NCBI GenBank assembly: GCA_963704075.1
Contig: CAVPGV010000014.1
Span: 1 to 64,000, forward strand
Length of the DNA stretch: 64,000 nt
Source of the DNA: JADKAV01 sp963704075
GTDB lineage: Bacteria > Actinomycetota > Actinomycetes > S36-B12 > UBA10799
Direction of reading: 5' to 3'
Below the pieces are notes generated by a model that saw nothing but the letters and a program-made list of their open reading frames with translations, was not told the origin of the DNA and did no database searches. Positions within the stretch are counted from its first letter, which is position 1. Every line of letters starts with the position of its first letter. Position numbers and translations under genes: made by a program. Of the stretch, positions 18,010 to 28,522 are shown in pieces.

Positions 18010-18666
18010 GTGACCACGATTCTGCTGATCCGGCACGGCCGTTCGATGGCCAATGTCGAGGGTGTCCTCGCAGGCCGCAGTGACAGTCCGCTGGACGACA
18101 CTGGTCGAGATCAGGCCCTCGACCTGGGCAGTAGGCTGGCCGACGTGCCGCTCGACGCGCTGGTGTCCAGCCCGCAGCTGCGCGCGCGGCAGACCGCCGA
18201 CCTGGTGTCGAGGGGGCGAGCACAAGCCACGGTGGACGAAGCCTTCGCCGAATGCGACTACGGCGACTGGAGTGGCGCGGCCCTCAGCGAGCTGGCGACC
18301 GAACCGGCGTGGGAGACCGTCCAGTGGCTGCCGTCGGCTGCTCAGTTCCCGCAAGGCGAGACGATGGCACAGATGGCGCACCGGGCCACCCACGGGGTTC
18401 AGCGCCTCGTCCGCTCACATCCCGAAGCCGTCGTGTGGGTGGTCAGCCACGGCGACGTGATCAAGGCCATCCTCGCGGACGCCCTGGGTCTGCATTTGGA
18501 CCATTTCCAGCGCATCGTCGTCGACACGGCCTCGCTCAGCGTGGTCCATTACACGCCCCGCCGTCCTTTCGTGGAGCGGATCAATGACACCGGGACGATT
18601 CGCCTAGCGCGTAAACCCGACGACAAAGGCTCCGACGCGGTCGTGGGAGGCCGGACTTCGCAGTAG
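18010..18666 (+). CDS. Histidine phosphatase (phosphoglycerate mutase-like)
   Basis: The 218-residue protein has the RHG motif LLIRHGRSMANVEG with its catalytic His, and the second His in VWVVSHGDVIK. In mycobacteria the equivalent gene sits between uppP and the DUF3090 gene, as here. The substrate is unknown. TAGTGT at 17997-18002 lies 7 nt from the GTG at 18010 and decides that start over GTG 18001. The stop codon TAG at 18664-18666 is itself part of the -10 box of the next gene. Confidence 0.82.
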   Translation: MTTILLIRHGRSMANVEGVLAGRSDSPLDDTGRDQALDLGSRLADVPLDALVSSPQLRARQTADLVSRGRAQATVDEAFAECDYGDWSGAALSELATEPAWETVQWLPSAAQFPQGETMAQMAHRATHGVQRLVRSHPEAVVWVVSHGDVIKAILADALGLHLDHFQRIVVDTASLSVVHYTPRRPFVERINDTGTIRLARKPDDKGSDAVVGGRTSQ

Positions 18667-18676
18667 GGTCGAGCCC

Positions 18677-19231
18677 GTGGCCCGGCGAATCTTGACCTTC
18701 TCGCACCCCATGCGTTTCGTCGTCGGTACCGTCGGCGAGCCCGGCGACAGGACGTTCTTCCTGCAGGTGAGCGACCCTGATCCCACCTCGGTTCTGTGCG
18801 AGAAGGAACAGGCCGGTGTGCTGGCGGAGAAGGTCATCGAGTTGCTCGATCAGGTCCGCGATCGTGGTGTCGAGGTCCCTGAGGACGTCGACGAGTCCCT
18901 TATCGACACCGATGCACTCGCTCAGCCGATCGAGGCGGAGTTCCGCGTTGTGTCCATGGGGATCGGATGGGATCCCACCGACGAAACCGTGATCATCGAG
19001 GCGCATGGGGAATCCGACAGCGACGATGTCCCCGACATCGGCGACGACGGTGGCTCCGGGCCCGACACTTTGCGGGTGCGGATGACCCCGCTGGACGCGT
19101 TGGCATTCTCGATCCGCGCCACCCGGGTGGTCGCTGCCGGACGTCCGCAGTGCCCGTTCTGCCATCTGCCGATCGATCCGGAAGGTCACATCTGCCCGCG
19201 GGCCAACGGATATCGCCGCCACGCGACATGA
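18677..19231 (+). CDS. DUF3090 family protein
   Basis: The 184-residue protein begins MARRILTFSHPMRFVVGTVG and matches the actinobacterial DUF3090 family. It ends with a CPFCHLPIDPEGHICPR segment that looks like a four-ligand zinc site (CxxC, H, C). No function is known. The GTG at 18677 has TAGGGT at 18664-18669 with a 7-nt gap. Its stop overlaps the start of the next gene (ATGA). Confidence 0.82.
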   Translation: MARRILTFSHPMRFVVGTVGEPGDRTFFLQVSDPDPTSVLCEKEQAGVLAEKVIELLDQVRDRGVEVPEDVDESLIDTDALAQPIEAEFRVVSMGIGWDPTDETVIIEAHGESDSDDVPDIGDDGGSGPDTLRVRMTPLDALAFSIRATRVVAAGRPQCPFCHLPIDPEGHICPRANGYRRHAT

Positions 19232-19977
19232 ACGAGGAGCTGCTGCTCAGCGGGAAACTGCAGGTCCTCGGCAGGCTGCCCGATTCGTCCAACAACGCGT
19301 TGCTGTGCAGTGTGGCCGATGAATCGGCCCCGGTTCGGGTCGTTTACAAACCGCAGGCCGGGGAACGACCGCTGTGGGATTTTCCACCGGGCACGCTCAG
19401 TCGCCGGGAAAAGGCAGCAGCCGTTCTCGATGAGTTGCTCGGGTGGGGCCTGGTACCCGATACCGCCTGGCGCGAGGATGGTCCGGCCGGCCCTGGAATC
19501 GTCCAGCGCTGGGTGGAGGGGACGATCGACCTGGGGGCCTTCGAACCGGGGCGTATCCCAGAAGGTTGGGTACCCGTTGTCGAGGCCGAGACCGAGGAAG
19601 GCCCGGTCATCGTGTCACACCGCGACGACAGCCAGACCCTGCGCATGATCGCCTTCGACGCGATCGCGAACAATGCGGATCGCAAGGGCGGGCATCTGCT
19701 GCGTGCCACCGCGGGTCTGTTCGGTATCGACCACGGTGTGACCTTCCACGAGGAGCCGAAACTGCGCACGGTTCTGTGGGGCAAGGCCGCGGACGCCATA
19801 CCGGCCGACATCTTGCATGCGGTCGAGGAGGCCGTCGGATCTTTCGAGGCTCTGGGGCAATGGTTGACCCGGTCAGAGGTGGCGGCAACACGGCGACGAG
19901 CCCGCGACCTGGTCGACGCGGGGCGTTTCCCGGTACCCGCCGGGCAGTGGCCCGCGTTGCCGTGGCCGTTGATCTGA
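19228..19977 (+). CDS. SCO1664-family protein (kinase-like fold suspected)
   Basis: The 249-residue protein of the conserved actinobacterial SCO1664 group always travels with the DUF3090 protein. It has VVYKPQAGERPLWDFPPGTLSRREKAA near residue 40 and AFDAIANNADRKGGHLL near residue 145. The latter resembles the HxD-like NADR motif of PI3/4-kinase-like proteins (D, N, D). I infer a possible kinase fold but no substrate. It is translated from an ATG overlapping the DUF3090 stop. Confidence 0.78.
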   Translation: MNEELLLSGKLQVLGRLPDSSNNALLCSVADESAPVRVVYKPQAGERPLWDFPPGTLSRREKAAAVLDELLGWGLVPDTAWREDGPAGPGIVQRWVEGTIDLGAFEPGRIPEGWVPVVEAETEEGPVIVSHRDDSQTLRMIAFDAIANNADRKGGHLLRATAGLFGIDHGVTFHEEPKLRTVLWGKAADAIPADILHAVEEAVGSFEALGQWLTRSEVAATRRRARDLVDAGRFPVPAGQWPALPWPLI

Positions 19978-20047
19978 GCCTCGGTGTGTGGACGGCGTTC
20001 TGGCCCGCACCCCATGGTCCAGCGCGAGGGGCAAGTAGGCTGATCCG

Positions 20048-21268
20048 GTGCTCTCCTGGCCCGCCGAGTCGATCCCGCCCCTCCCTGCCTTGCACGCGGA
20101 CCTGACGGCTTTCGACACCGGAACCGGGTCGGTGAAACCGCTGAATCCCGGACCCGAGGCGCGGATGTACGTCTGCGGCATCACCCCGTATGACGCCACC
20201 CATATCGGCCATGCGGCCACCTATGTACTCTTCGACACGATCCATCGTTTCTGGCTGGCGACCGGTCACTCCGTGCGCTACGTGCAGAACGTCACCGACA
20301 TCGATGATCCCCTTCTGGAGCGTGCAGCCCGCGACGGCGTCGATTGGCGCGAACTCGCCGACTTCGAGATCCAGCGCTTCCGCGACGACATGGTCGCGCT
20401 GCGGGTGCTGCCACCCACTCATCTGGTGGGCGCGGTGGAGTCTGTGGATCTGGCCGCACGGCGGGTCGTGGAACTGCGTGAAGCCGGCGCCGCGTATCCC
20501 GTGGGGTCCGACCTGTACTTCTCCGCCGAATCGGCCGCCCGGTTCGGCCGGGTGAGCCATTTGACGCAACCCGACATGGTGACCATCTCCGCCGAGCGCG
20601 GGGGAGACCCGCAACGCCCGGGCAAGCGCAACCCCGTGGACCCACTGCTGTGGCAGGCACCACGTCCTGGCGAACCGCAATGGGACAGCGAGTTGGGACC
20701 TGGTCGCCCGGGGTGGCACATCGAATGCGCTTCTATCGCCCTGGAGTTCCTGGGTCCGGCTTTCGACGTGCAGGGCGGCGGTCGGGATCTGGTCTTCCCG
20801 CATCACGAGATGAGCGCGGCGCAGGGGGAGGTCCTGGAGGGGTGGCCGTTCGCCCGGGCGTACGTCCACGCGCCAATGGTGTCCTACGAGGGCTCAAAGA
20901 TGAGCAAGTCCCTGGGGAACCTCGTGTTCGTCTCGCGACTGCGCGAAAGCGGCGTCGATCCCATGGCCATCCGGTTGGCGATCCTGTCGCAGTCGTACCG
21001 CGAGGACTGGCCCTGGTCGCCGGAGTTGCTCGACGAGGCAACGCTACGACTCTCGGCGTGGCGCGGGGCCTTCTCACGCCCCACTGGGCCCTCTGCAGAC
21101 AGAGCCGTCGAGGAAATGACGTTCGCGCTGTCCGATGATCTCGACACACCCCGCGCACTTGCAGCCGTGGATGCTTGGGCTGAGGAACAGCGCCTGCGGG
21201 GAGGCGATGACCCCGGGGGCCCCGGCCTCATGTCCCGCGCCGTCGACGCATTGCTCGGGGTCGCCTGA
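20048..21268 (+). CDS. mshC: MshC, cysteine:GlcN-Ins ligase of mycothiol synthesis
   Basis: This 406-residue paralogue of cysteinyl-tRNA synthetase joins Cys to glucosaminyl-inositol. It has HIGHAATY as the class I HIGH motif, KMSKSLGN as KMSKS, and a Zn/Cys site including MYVCGITPYDATH. It is shorter than CysS and lacks the anticodon-binding region, as expected of MshC. The GTG at 20048 has TAGGCT at 20036-20041 with a 6-nt gap. Mycothiol replaces glutathione in actinobacteria, so this gene supports the taxonomic placement. Confidence 0.93.
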   Translation: MLSWPAESIPPLPALHADLTAFDTGTGSVKPLNPGPEARMYVCGITPYDATHIGHAATYVLFDTIHRFWLATGHSVRYVQNVTDIDDPLLERAARDGVDWRELADFEIQRFRDDMVALRVLPPTHLVGAVESVDLAARRVVELREAGAAYPVGSDLYFSAESAARFGRVSHLTQPDMVTISAERGGDPQRPGKRNPVDPLLWQAPRPGEPQWDSELGPGRPGWHIECASIALEFLGPAFDVQGGGRDLVFPHHEMSAAQGEVLEGWPFARAYVHAPMVSYEGSKMSKSLGNLVFVSRLRESGVDPMAIRLAILSQSYREDWPWSPELLDEATLRLSAWRGAFSRPTGPSADRAVEEMTFALSDDLDTPRALAAVDAWAEEQRLRGGDDPGGPGLMSRAVDALLGVA

Positions 21269-21293
21269 GGGCTCGCGGCCGCCCGCCGCCTGT

Positions 21294-21414
21294 GCAGGCG
21301 TTGGAGTTGTGCACGGGCGTTGGATAAACGCACAGGCGTTGGAGTTACGCGGCCCGCACACACTCCAACAGATGTACCTGACACCAACGGATGTACCTGA
21401 AGTCCAACGCCTGC
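21294..21414. repeat. Intergenic inverted array with 19-bp period, family A site 2
   Basis: Between the convergent mshC and gnd genes lie three CGTTGGA units at 19-nt spacing (from 21299), a GCGGCCCGC-like centre, and three inverted CCAAC units at 19-20 nt. The outer 12 bases at 21294-21305 pair perfectly with 21403-21414. It has the same architecture as the sites at 10375 and 28523. The position between two 3' ends suggests a bidirectional terminator. Confidence 0.85.
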
Positions 21415-21449
21415 GCGGACGGCGGTGGCCGAGGCCGCATCCGGCGTCG

Positions 21450-22484
21450 CTAGCCCTTCTTCTCGTCGTGGCCGCCGAACTGCTTGCGCATGGCGGATTG
21501 CACCTTGTTCGCGAAGAGTGCGTTGCCCTGGGAATCGAACCGCGAATACAGAGCCGAGGTGAGGACTGGCGCTGGCACTCCTGAGTCGATGGCCGCGATC
21601 GTTGTCCAGCGCCCTTCGCCGGAATCCGAGACCCGACCACCGTATTCCTCGAGGTCGGGGCTCTCCAGCAGCGCAATCGCGGTGAGATCCAACAACCACG
21701 ACGCGATGACCGAACCCCGTCGCCACACCTCGCTGACGGCACCAACGTTGATGTCGTACTGGTAGAACTCAGGGTGTTCCAGGGGAGCCGTCTCGGCGTC
21801 GGCATCGCGGGTGTGCTTGCCGGCGTTGGCGTTCTTCAGGATGTTCAGTCCCTCGCCGTAGGCGGCCATCATGCCGTACTCGATGCCGTTGTGAACCATC
21901 TTCACGAAGTGCCCGGCGCCACTGGGTCCGCAGTGCAGCCACCCCTCCTCCTCCGGCGCCGGATCACCACTGCGACCGGGCGTACGCTCGATATCGCCCA
22001 CTCCCGGCGCCACCGACCGCCAGATCGGGCGCAACCGGCCAACGGTCTCGTCAGGTCCGCCGATCATCAAGCAGTAGCCGCGCTGGGCACCCCAGACACC
22101 GCCGGAGGTTCCGCAGTCAACGAAGTCGATGCCTTTCTCCTTGAGATTCGCAGCGTGCCGGATGTCGTCGCGGTAGTAGGAGTTGCCGCCGTCGATGATC
22201 GCGTCGCCCGGCTCGAGCAGGTCCGCGAGTTCGTTGATGACGGATTCCGTGATCTTGCCCGCCGGAACCATGATCCACACGTTCCGCGGACGGTCCATCT
22301 TCTGCACGAATTCGGCCAGCACGGTCGAACCGGTCGCTCCTTCGGACTCCAGGGCGGACACGGCGTCGGCGGAGACGTCGTACACGACGGCGCTATGTCC
22401 GTCGTGCATGATCCTGCGCACGATGTTGGCACCCATCCGACCGAGTCCGACCATCCCGAGCTGCATCGGCGAATCCGTTGCCAT
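21450..22484 (-). CDS. gnd: 6-phosphogluconate dehydrogenase, decarboxylating (short NAD-type)
   Basis: This 344-residue enzyme of the pentose phosphate pathway turns 6-phosphogluconate into ribulose 5-phosphate and CO2. It has the Rossmann motif MQLGMVGLGRMGANIVRRI, DGGNSYY, the catalytic region GTSGGVWGAQRGYCLMIGG, and KMVHNGIEYGMM with the catalytic Lys. The length fits the shorter GndA/YqeC type. The ATG at 22484 is preceded by GGAGGAAGCG, a clear ribosome-binding site. It is divergent from pgi, so sugar-phosphate genes are paired here. Confidence 0.92.
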   Translation of the reverse strand: MATDSPMQLGMVGLGRMGANIVRRIMHDGHSAVVYDVSADAVSALESEGATGSTVLAEFVQKMDRPRNVWIMVPAGKITESVINELADLLEPGDAIIDGGNSYYRDDIRHAANLKEKGIDFVDCGTSGGVWGAQRGYCLMIGGPDETVGRLRPIWRSVAPGVGDIERTPGRSGDPAPEEEGWLHCGPSGAGHFVKMVHNGIEYGMMAAYGEGLNILKNANAGKHTRDADAETAPLEHPEFYQYDINVGAVSEVWRRGSVIASWLLDLTAIALLESPDLEEYGGRVSDSGEGRWTTIAAIDSGVPAPVLTSALYSRFDSQGNALFANKVQSAMRKQFGGHDEKKG

Positions 22485-22593
22485 CGCTTCCTCCACACCG
22501 TTGGCGCACCGGGCCATCCGGACGCGTATTCATTAGGGTCGAACGTAGGACACGAACGACCGGCGACGCTCGCTGGTCACCTCTGGAGGAACC

Positions 22594-24215
22594 ATGGCGG
22601 TCAGCCAATTGCCCGAATGGCAGGCTCTCACCGGGCATCACACCCGGACTCTGCGCGACTTGTTCGCCGCCGACGCCACGCGTGGCGAACAGATGGTGCT
22701 GGAGGCCGCCGGGCCTGCTCTTCGACTACTCCAAGCAGCGCGTCACCCGGCAGACCGTCGACATGCTGGTGGCGCTTGCCGAAGCCTGCGATCTGCAAGG
22801 CCGTCGCGAGGCGATGTTCCGTGGCGATCACATCAACACCACCGAGGACCGGGCAGTCCTGCACACCGCCCTACGCTTGCCGCGTGACGCCACGCTGGTG
22901 GTGGACGGCCAGGACGTGGTGGCTGATGTGCACGCTGTGCTGGACCGGATGGCCGCGTTCAGTGCAGGCCGTGCGCTCCGGGGACTGGACCGGCCACACC
23001 GGCAAGCGCATACGCAACGTGATCAACATCGGGATCGGCGGATCCGACTTGGGTCCGGTCATGGCCTACGAGGCACTCAAGCACTACAGCGATCGCGATC
23101 TGACGTTCCGGTTCGTCTCGAACGTCGACGGCACGGACTTCGTGGAGGCGGTCCACGATCTCGACCCCGAAGAGACCTTGTTCGTCGTGTCGTCGAAAAC
23201 GTTCACGACCCAGGAGACGATGAACAACGCCCATGCCGCAAGGCGTTGGCTGCTGTCCCGCCTCGGGGACGATGCCGCCGTCGCGAAGCACTTCGTAGCG
23301 GTCTCGACGAATGCGCAGGCAGTAGAGGCTTTCGGTATCGACACCGCGAACATGTTCGGTTTCTGGGACTGGGTCGGTGGCCGCTACTCCATGGATTCGG
23401 CCATCGGGCTGTCCACGATGCTGGCGATCGGTCCGGACAGTTTCGCGGACATGCTGGCCGGATTCCACGAGGTGGACGAGCACTTCCGCACTGCGCCCAC
23501 CCGGGAGAACATCCCCGCCCTGATGGGTCTCCTGGCAGTGTGGAACCGCGACTTCCTGAAGATGTCCACCTGTGCCGTGCTGCCCTACGAGCAGTACCTC
23601 AAACGTTTCCCCGCGTACCTGCAGCAACTGACGATGGAGTCCAACGGCAAGTCCGTGCGCATCGACGGCAAGCCGGTCGGTTGCGAGACCGGCGCGATCT
23701 ACTGGGGTGAACCAGGCACCAACGGTCAGCACTCCTTCTACCAACTGATCCATCAGGGCACCTCGGAGATTCCCTGCGACTTCCTCTTCTTCCTCGAGCC
23801 GCTCAATCCGCTGCCCGCGATCGACGCCCCTGATCAGCACGATCTGCTGGTGGCCAACGTGCTGGCGCAGAGTGCCGTCATGGCCTTCGGCAGGACAGCA
23901 GAGGAGGTCGCCGCAGACGGGACTCCGCCCGATCTGGTCGCGCACAAGGTCATGCCGGGCAACCGGCCGTCGTCGATGATCGTGGGCGAGAAACTGGATC
24001 CGAGGATGCTGGGCCGACTGGTGGCCCTGTACGAGCACAGCGTCTTCACCCAGGGCGTCATTTGGGGTATCAACTCGTTCGACCAGTGGGGCGTCGAACT
24101 TGGCAAGGTCATGGCCAAGAAGATCGCACCGGCGCTGACTGGGGAGGATGATGGCGCAGATCTGGACTCGTCGACGCGGGCGTTGGCAGGGCGATACCGA
24201 CGGCACCACGGCTGA
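22594..24215 (+). CDS. pgi: Glucose-6-phosphate isomerase (two frameshifts)
   Basis: The enzyme interconverts glucose 6-phosphate and fructose 6-phosphate. It has INIGIGGSDLGPVMAYEAL, VVSSKTFTTQETM, GGRYSMDSAIGL, and the C-terminal HSVFTQGVIWGINSFDQWGVELGK signature. The frame changes near 22711 (a GGG run in GAGGCCGCCGGGCCTG) and again near 22975. Removing one base at each gives 1620 nt, an open frame of 539 residues starting MAVSQLPEWQALTGHH, the normal length. The ATG at 22594 follows a GGAGGAACC ribosome-binding site. Confidence 0.92.
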
Positions 24216-24236
24216 GGCCTCACGACTCGCCGCGCG

Positions 24237-24314
24237 GAGACCCTCTACAGGCAGGTATCGCCACATATCGAACACAGGGCGGCGAATTCCGACAACTTGC
24301 CGCGCGAGGGTCTC
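24237..24314. terminator. Possible hairpin between pgi and metH
   Basis: GAGACCCTC at 24237-24245 is matched by GAGGGTCTC at 24306-24314, a perfect 9-bp stem with a loop of about 60 nt. CCGCGCG also occurs before each arm. No T-run follows. It may be a terminator for pgi. I saw no cobalamin-riboswitch elements in the 190 bases before metH. Confidence 0.35.
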
Positions 24315-24405
24315 GGGTCAGGACAACTCTGCGGCCGGTTGACGCAGTTCACTCGCACTACCGCGCCCGAGGCCGGTCCCTGGGTGCCCGTAGGCTTGTC
24401 CCACC

Positions 24406-27400
24406 ATGACTGATGACCTGTTGACCGCGCTGTCCCGCCGCGTCGTCATCGCCGATGGTGCAACGGGGACCATGCTGCAGGCCCACGATCTGAGCCTCGA
24501 CGACTTCGAGGGTCATGAAGGCTGCAACGAGGTGCTCAACGTCACCCGGCCCGACGTCGTCCGATCGCTGCACGAGGCCTTCTTCGACGTCGGCGTCGAC
24601 GCTGTGGAGACGAACACCTTCGGGGCGAACCTCGCGAACCTGGCCGAGTACGGTATTCAGGGCCGCATTCGGGAACTGGCGCAAGCAGGTGCCCAGATCG
24701 CCGCCGATGCCGCGCGGGACTACAGCACCAAAGACCACCCGCGATTCGTCCTCGGGTCCGTCGGGCCGGGCACCAAGCTCCCCACACTGGGCCACGCGCC
24801 CTTCGCGGACTTGCGCGATGCGTACACCGAACAGGTCATCGGCATGCTGCTCGGAGGGGTGGACGCTGTCCTGATCGAGACCAGTCAGGACCTGCTGCAG
24901 GCGAAGGCCGCGGTCCTGGCCAGTCATGCGGCGATGGCCGATATGCAGCGGCGCGTACCCATCCTGGTCAGCGTCACCGTGGAGACGACCGGGACCATGC
25001 TGCTCGGCTCGGAGATCGGGGCGGCACTGACCGCCCTGGAGCCGTTGGGGATCGATGCGATCGGTCTGAACTGTGCCACCGGGCCGGCGGAGATGAGCGA
25101 GCACTTGCGTCACCTGAGCCGGCACTCGTCGGTGATGCTGACCTGCATGCCCAACGCCGGGCTTCCCGAACTCACCCCTGATGGCGCCCGGTACCCACTG
25201 ACGCCCGAGCAGCTCGCCGACGCCCACGAGACGTTCGTGGCCGACTACGGGCTCAACCTGATCGGCGGCTGCTGCGGCACCACTCCGGAGCACCTGCGGC
25301 AGGTCGTCGAGAGGCTTCACGACAAGGGCCGCGTCGATCGCAAGCCCACGGCGCCGGCAGCGGTCAGTTCCCTGTACCACTCCGTGCCGCTGCGCCAGGA
25401 TGCGACGTTCCTGACCGTGGGGGAACGGACGAACGCGAACGGCTCGAAGGCGTTCCGGGAGGCGATGCTGGCCGGCAACTGGGACGAGTGCGTTCAGATC
25501 GCTCGGGACCAGGAGCGCGACGGGGCGCACGTGCTCGATGTCTGTGTGGACTACGTCGGGCGTGACGGGGTCGCCGACATGCAGGCGTTCACGGCGCGAC
25601 TGGCGACCGCCACGACCCTTCCGGTCATGCTCGACTCCACCGAGCCGGAGGTGATCCGGGCGGGCCTGGAGCACCTCGGCGGGAGGGCGATCGTCAACTC
25701 GGTCAACTATGAGGACGGGGATGGTCCCGGGTCCCGGTTCCAGCGCATCATGCCGCTGATCTCAGAGCACGGTGCGGCGGTCGTGGCGCTGACCATCGAC
25801 GAGGAGGGCCAGGCCCGCACCGCCGAGTGGAAGGTCCGCGTCGCCCGTCGGCTCATCGACGACCTGACCTCCAACCACGGGATGTCCGTTTCCGACATCC
25901 TCGTCGACACCCTGACGTTCCCGATCGCGACCGGGCAGGAGGAGACGCGTCGCGACGGGATCGAGACGATCGAGGCGATCCGGGAGCTCAAGCGCCTGCA
26001 CCCGGACGTCAACACGGTGCTGGGCGTCTCCAACGTGTCGTTCGGGCTCAACCCGGCGGCCCGGCAGGTCCTGAACTCCGTGTTCCTGCACGAGTGCGTC
26101 CAGGCCGGGCTCGACGCCGCGATCGTGCACGCGTCGAAGATCCTGCCGATGAACCGGATCACCGACGAGCAACGCGACGCCGCTCTCGACCTGATCCACG
26201 ACCGGCGCCGCTACGACGACGACGGCGTCCTGATCCACGACCCACTGACTCACTTCCTGGAGGTCTTCGCCGACGCCAAGAGTGTGTCCGCCGATCGTGC
26301 CGACGAACTGGCCGGGCTGCCGCTGATGGAACGCCTGCAGCGGCGCATCATCGACGGCGAGGCCAAGGGACTGCAGGCAGACCTTGACGAAGCGCTGGGT
26401 GAGAAGCCCGCTCTGGGCATCGTCAACGACGTACTACTGCCCGGGATGCGGACGGTCGGCGAGTTGTTCGGCGCCGGCGAGATGCAGCTGCCGTTCGTGC
26501 TGCAGAGCGCGGAAGTGATGAAGGCAGCGGTCGCGCATCTGGAACCGCATATGGAACGCACCGACGAGTCGGGCAAGGGCACGATCGTGCTGGCCACCGT
26601 GAAGGGCGACGTTCACGACATCGGCAAGAACCTCGTCGACATCATCTTGAGCAACAACGGGTACTCGGTGGTCAACATCGGCATCAAGCAACCCGTCAAC
26701 ACGATCCTGCAGGCCGCGGAGGAGGCGCAAGCCGACGCGATCGGCATGTCCGGGCTGCTGGTCAAATCGACGGTCATCATGCGCGAGAACCTCGAGGAGA
26801 TGAACTCTCGTGGTGTGGCGCAACGGTGGCCGGTGCTGCTCGGTGGTGCGGCTCTGACCAGGGCGTTCGTGGAACAGGATCTCGCGGACATGTACGACGG
26901 GGAGGTCCGCTACGCCAAGGACGCCTTCGAGGGCCTGGCCCTCATGGACGCCGTGATGGCGGTCAAGCGCGGCGAACCCGGGGCCGCACTTCCTGAGCGC
27001 CGACAGCGTCGAGTGCGGACAACGGCCCGGCCGATGGCACCCGAGGACCCCGACGCCGTCTCGGATGTCGCGCGCGACACCCCGGTGCCGACCCCGCCGT
27101 TCTGGGGTGACCGGATCGTCAAGGGGATCGCCCTGAAGGACTATGTCTCCTATCTCGACGAACGGGCACTGTTCCGCGGACAGTGGGGATTGAGTCCCGG
27201 CAAGAACGGTCCGGACTACGACGAGCTCGTGGAGACCGAGGGGCGTCCCCGGCTGCGAAGCTGGTTGAGCCGGGTGGCCAGCGAGGGGCTGCTGGAAGCG
27301 GCGGTGATCTACGGGTACTGGCCGGCGCATTCTGACGGCAACGCGATCGTGGTCGGGGACCCGCACGAGCCGCAGCGCGAGGTCGCCCGGTTCGACTTCC

Positions 27401-27868
27401 CCCGGCAGAAGCGTGGGCGTCACCTGTGCCTTGCCGACTACGTGCGACCCGACGGCGATGTGCTGGGTCTGCAGATCGTGACCATGGGATCAGCCATCGA
27501 CCGCGCGGCCGCCGAACTGTTCGAGAAGAACGCATACCGCGACTACCTGGAGTTGCACGGGCTTGTCGGTCCAACTCACCGAGGCGCTCGCGGAGTACTG
27601 GCACTCGCGGATGCGTGCCGAACTCGGCATCGATGCTGACGACTCGTCGGACATGGCCGGGATCCTCAAGCAGAAGTACCGAGGAGAACGTTTTGCGTTC
27701 GGGTACCCGGCCTGCCCTGATCTGAGCCAGCAGAAGCCGCTGGTCGAGTTGCTCGGCGCCGAACGCGTCGGGGTCACCCTGTCCGAGGAGTTCCAACTCG
27801 ACCCGGAACAGTCGACGTCGGCGCTCATCTTCCACCATCCGGAGGCCGGCTATTTCAACGCCACCTGA
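24406..27868 (+). CDS. metH: Cobalamin-dependent methionine synthase (one frameshift)
   Basis: The enzyme makes methionine from homocysteine and methyl-tetrahydrofolate. The homocysteine domain carries the zinc-binding GGCCGTTPEHL near residue 290. The pterin domain begins with FLTVGERTNANGSKAF. The B12 domain contains KGDVHDIGKNLV, with His as the lower cobalt ligand. The C-terminal activation domain contains YGYWPAHSDGN. The frame breaks at an extra T near 27563. Correcting it continues LHGLSVQLTEALAEYWHSRMR to the stop at 27866-27868, a protein of 1153 residues. TAGGCT at 24391-24396 lies 9 nt before the ATG. Confidence 0.94.
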
Positions 27869-28497
27869 GGCACTGTCTGTTCGACCTCGACGGAACGCTG
27901 CTGGACAGCGAACTGCTGTGGGAGGCCGCCCAGAACGACACGATGGACTACTTCGGCCAGACCTGGACCGACGAGGACCAGGCCAGCAGCATCGGCGGAC
28001 CCATCGAACGGGTGGTGGACCACATGGCCTCGAGAACCGGGGCCGACCCCGGTCATCTGGCGCGCATCCTGGTCACGGAGATCGAGCACAAGGTGTCCAC
28101 CACGAGAGCCCATTGGATGCCCGGCGCCCGCGAACTGATGATGGCCGCGTCACAGGCCGGGATTCCGGTGGCCGTGGTGAGCAATTCCTGGCGGGTGCTG
28201 CTCGACCTGCTGATGCACAACATCGACGTCCCGGTGGATCTGACGGTGAGTTCCACCGAGGTGGAACGACCGAAGCCCGATCCAGAGCCGTTCCTCTATG
28301 CGTGCCGACGGCTGGCGGTGGATCCTCGGCGCTGCGTCGTGATCGAGGACAGCCCGACCGGAGCAGCGGCAGGACTCGCGGCCGGATGCGCCGTGGTGGG
28401 TGTGGGACCTGCTCTGCGGGATGTCGTGGGTGAGCGGTACCGCCACGTGGAGTCGCTGGCCGAGGTGGATTTGGGGTGGCTTGCGGGCTTAGCGTGA
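27865..28497 (+). CDS. HAD-superfamily phosphatase (start codon uncertain)
   Basis: The protein has the HAD motif I CLFDLDGTLLDSE, motif II VVSNSWR, motif III with Lys in ERPKPDPEPF, and motif IV VIEDSPTGAAAG, the beta-phosphoglucomutase/phosphatase branch. No ATG, GTG or TTG lies before motif I in this frame until well inside metH. A CTG at 27865 overlaps the metH stop as CTGA and is the best candidate, giving 210 residues. Alternatively a base error has hidden an ATGA overlap. The nearest ATG, at 27943, would delete the catalytic Asp and cannot be right. Confidence 0.8.
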   Translation: MRHCLFDLDGTLLDSELLWEAAQNDTMDYFGQTWTDEDQASSIGGPIERVVDHMASRTGADPGHLARILVTEIEHKVSTTRAHWMPGARELMMAASQAGIPVAVVSNSWRVLLDLLMHNIDVPVDLTVSSTEVERPKPDPEPFLYACRRLAVDPRRCVVIEDSPTGAAAGLAAGCAVVGVGPALRDVVGERYRHVESLAEVDLGWLAGLA

Positions 28498-28522
28498 GCC
28501 CGTCGGCGCCGAGGGCTCGGCA

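Noticed and set aside
21774..22593. A long N-terminal extension of pgi running back through gnd
   Set aside because: The frame is open only by chance opposite gnd; the true pgi start is the ATG at 22594 after GGAGGAACC, reached once two inserted bases are removed.
24216..24405. Cobalamin riboswitch before metH
   Set aside because: I could not find a B12 box or the matching helices. A 9-bp inverted repeat there fits a terminator better.
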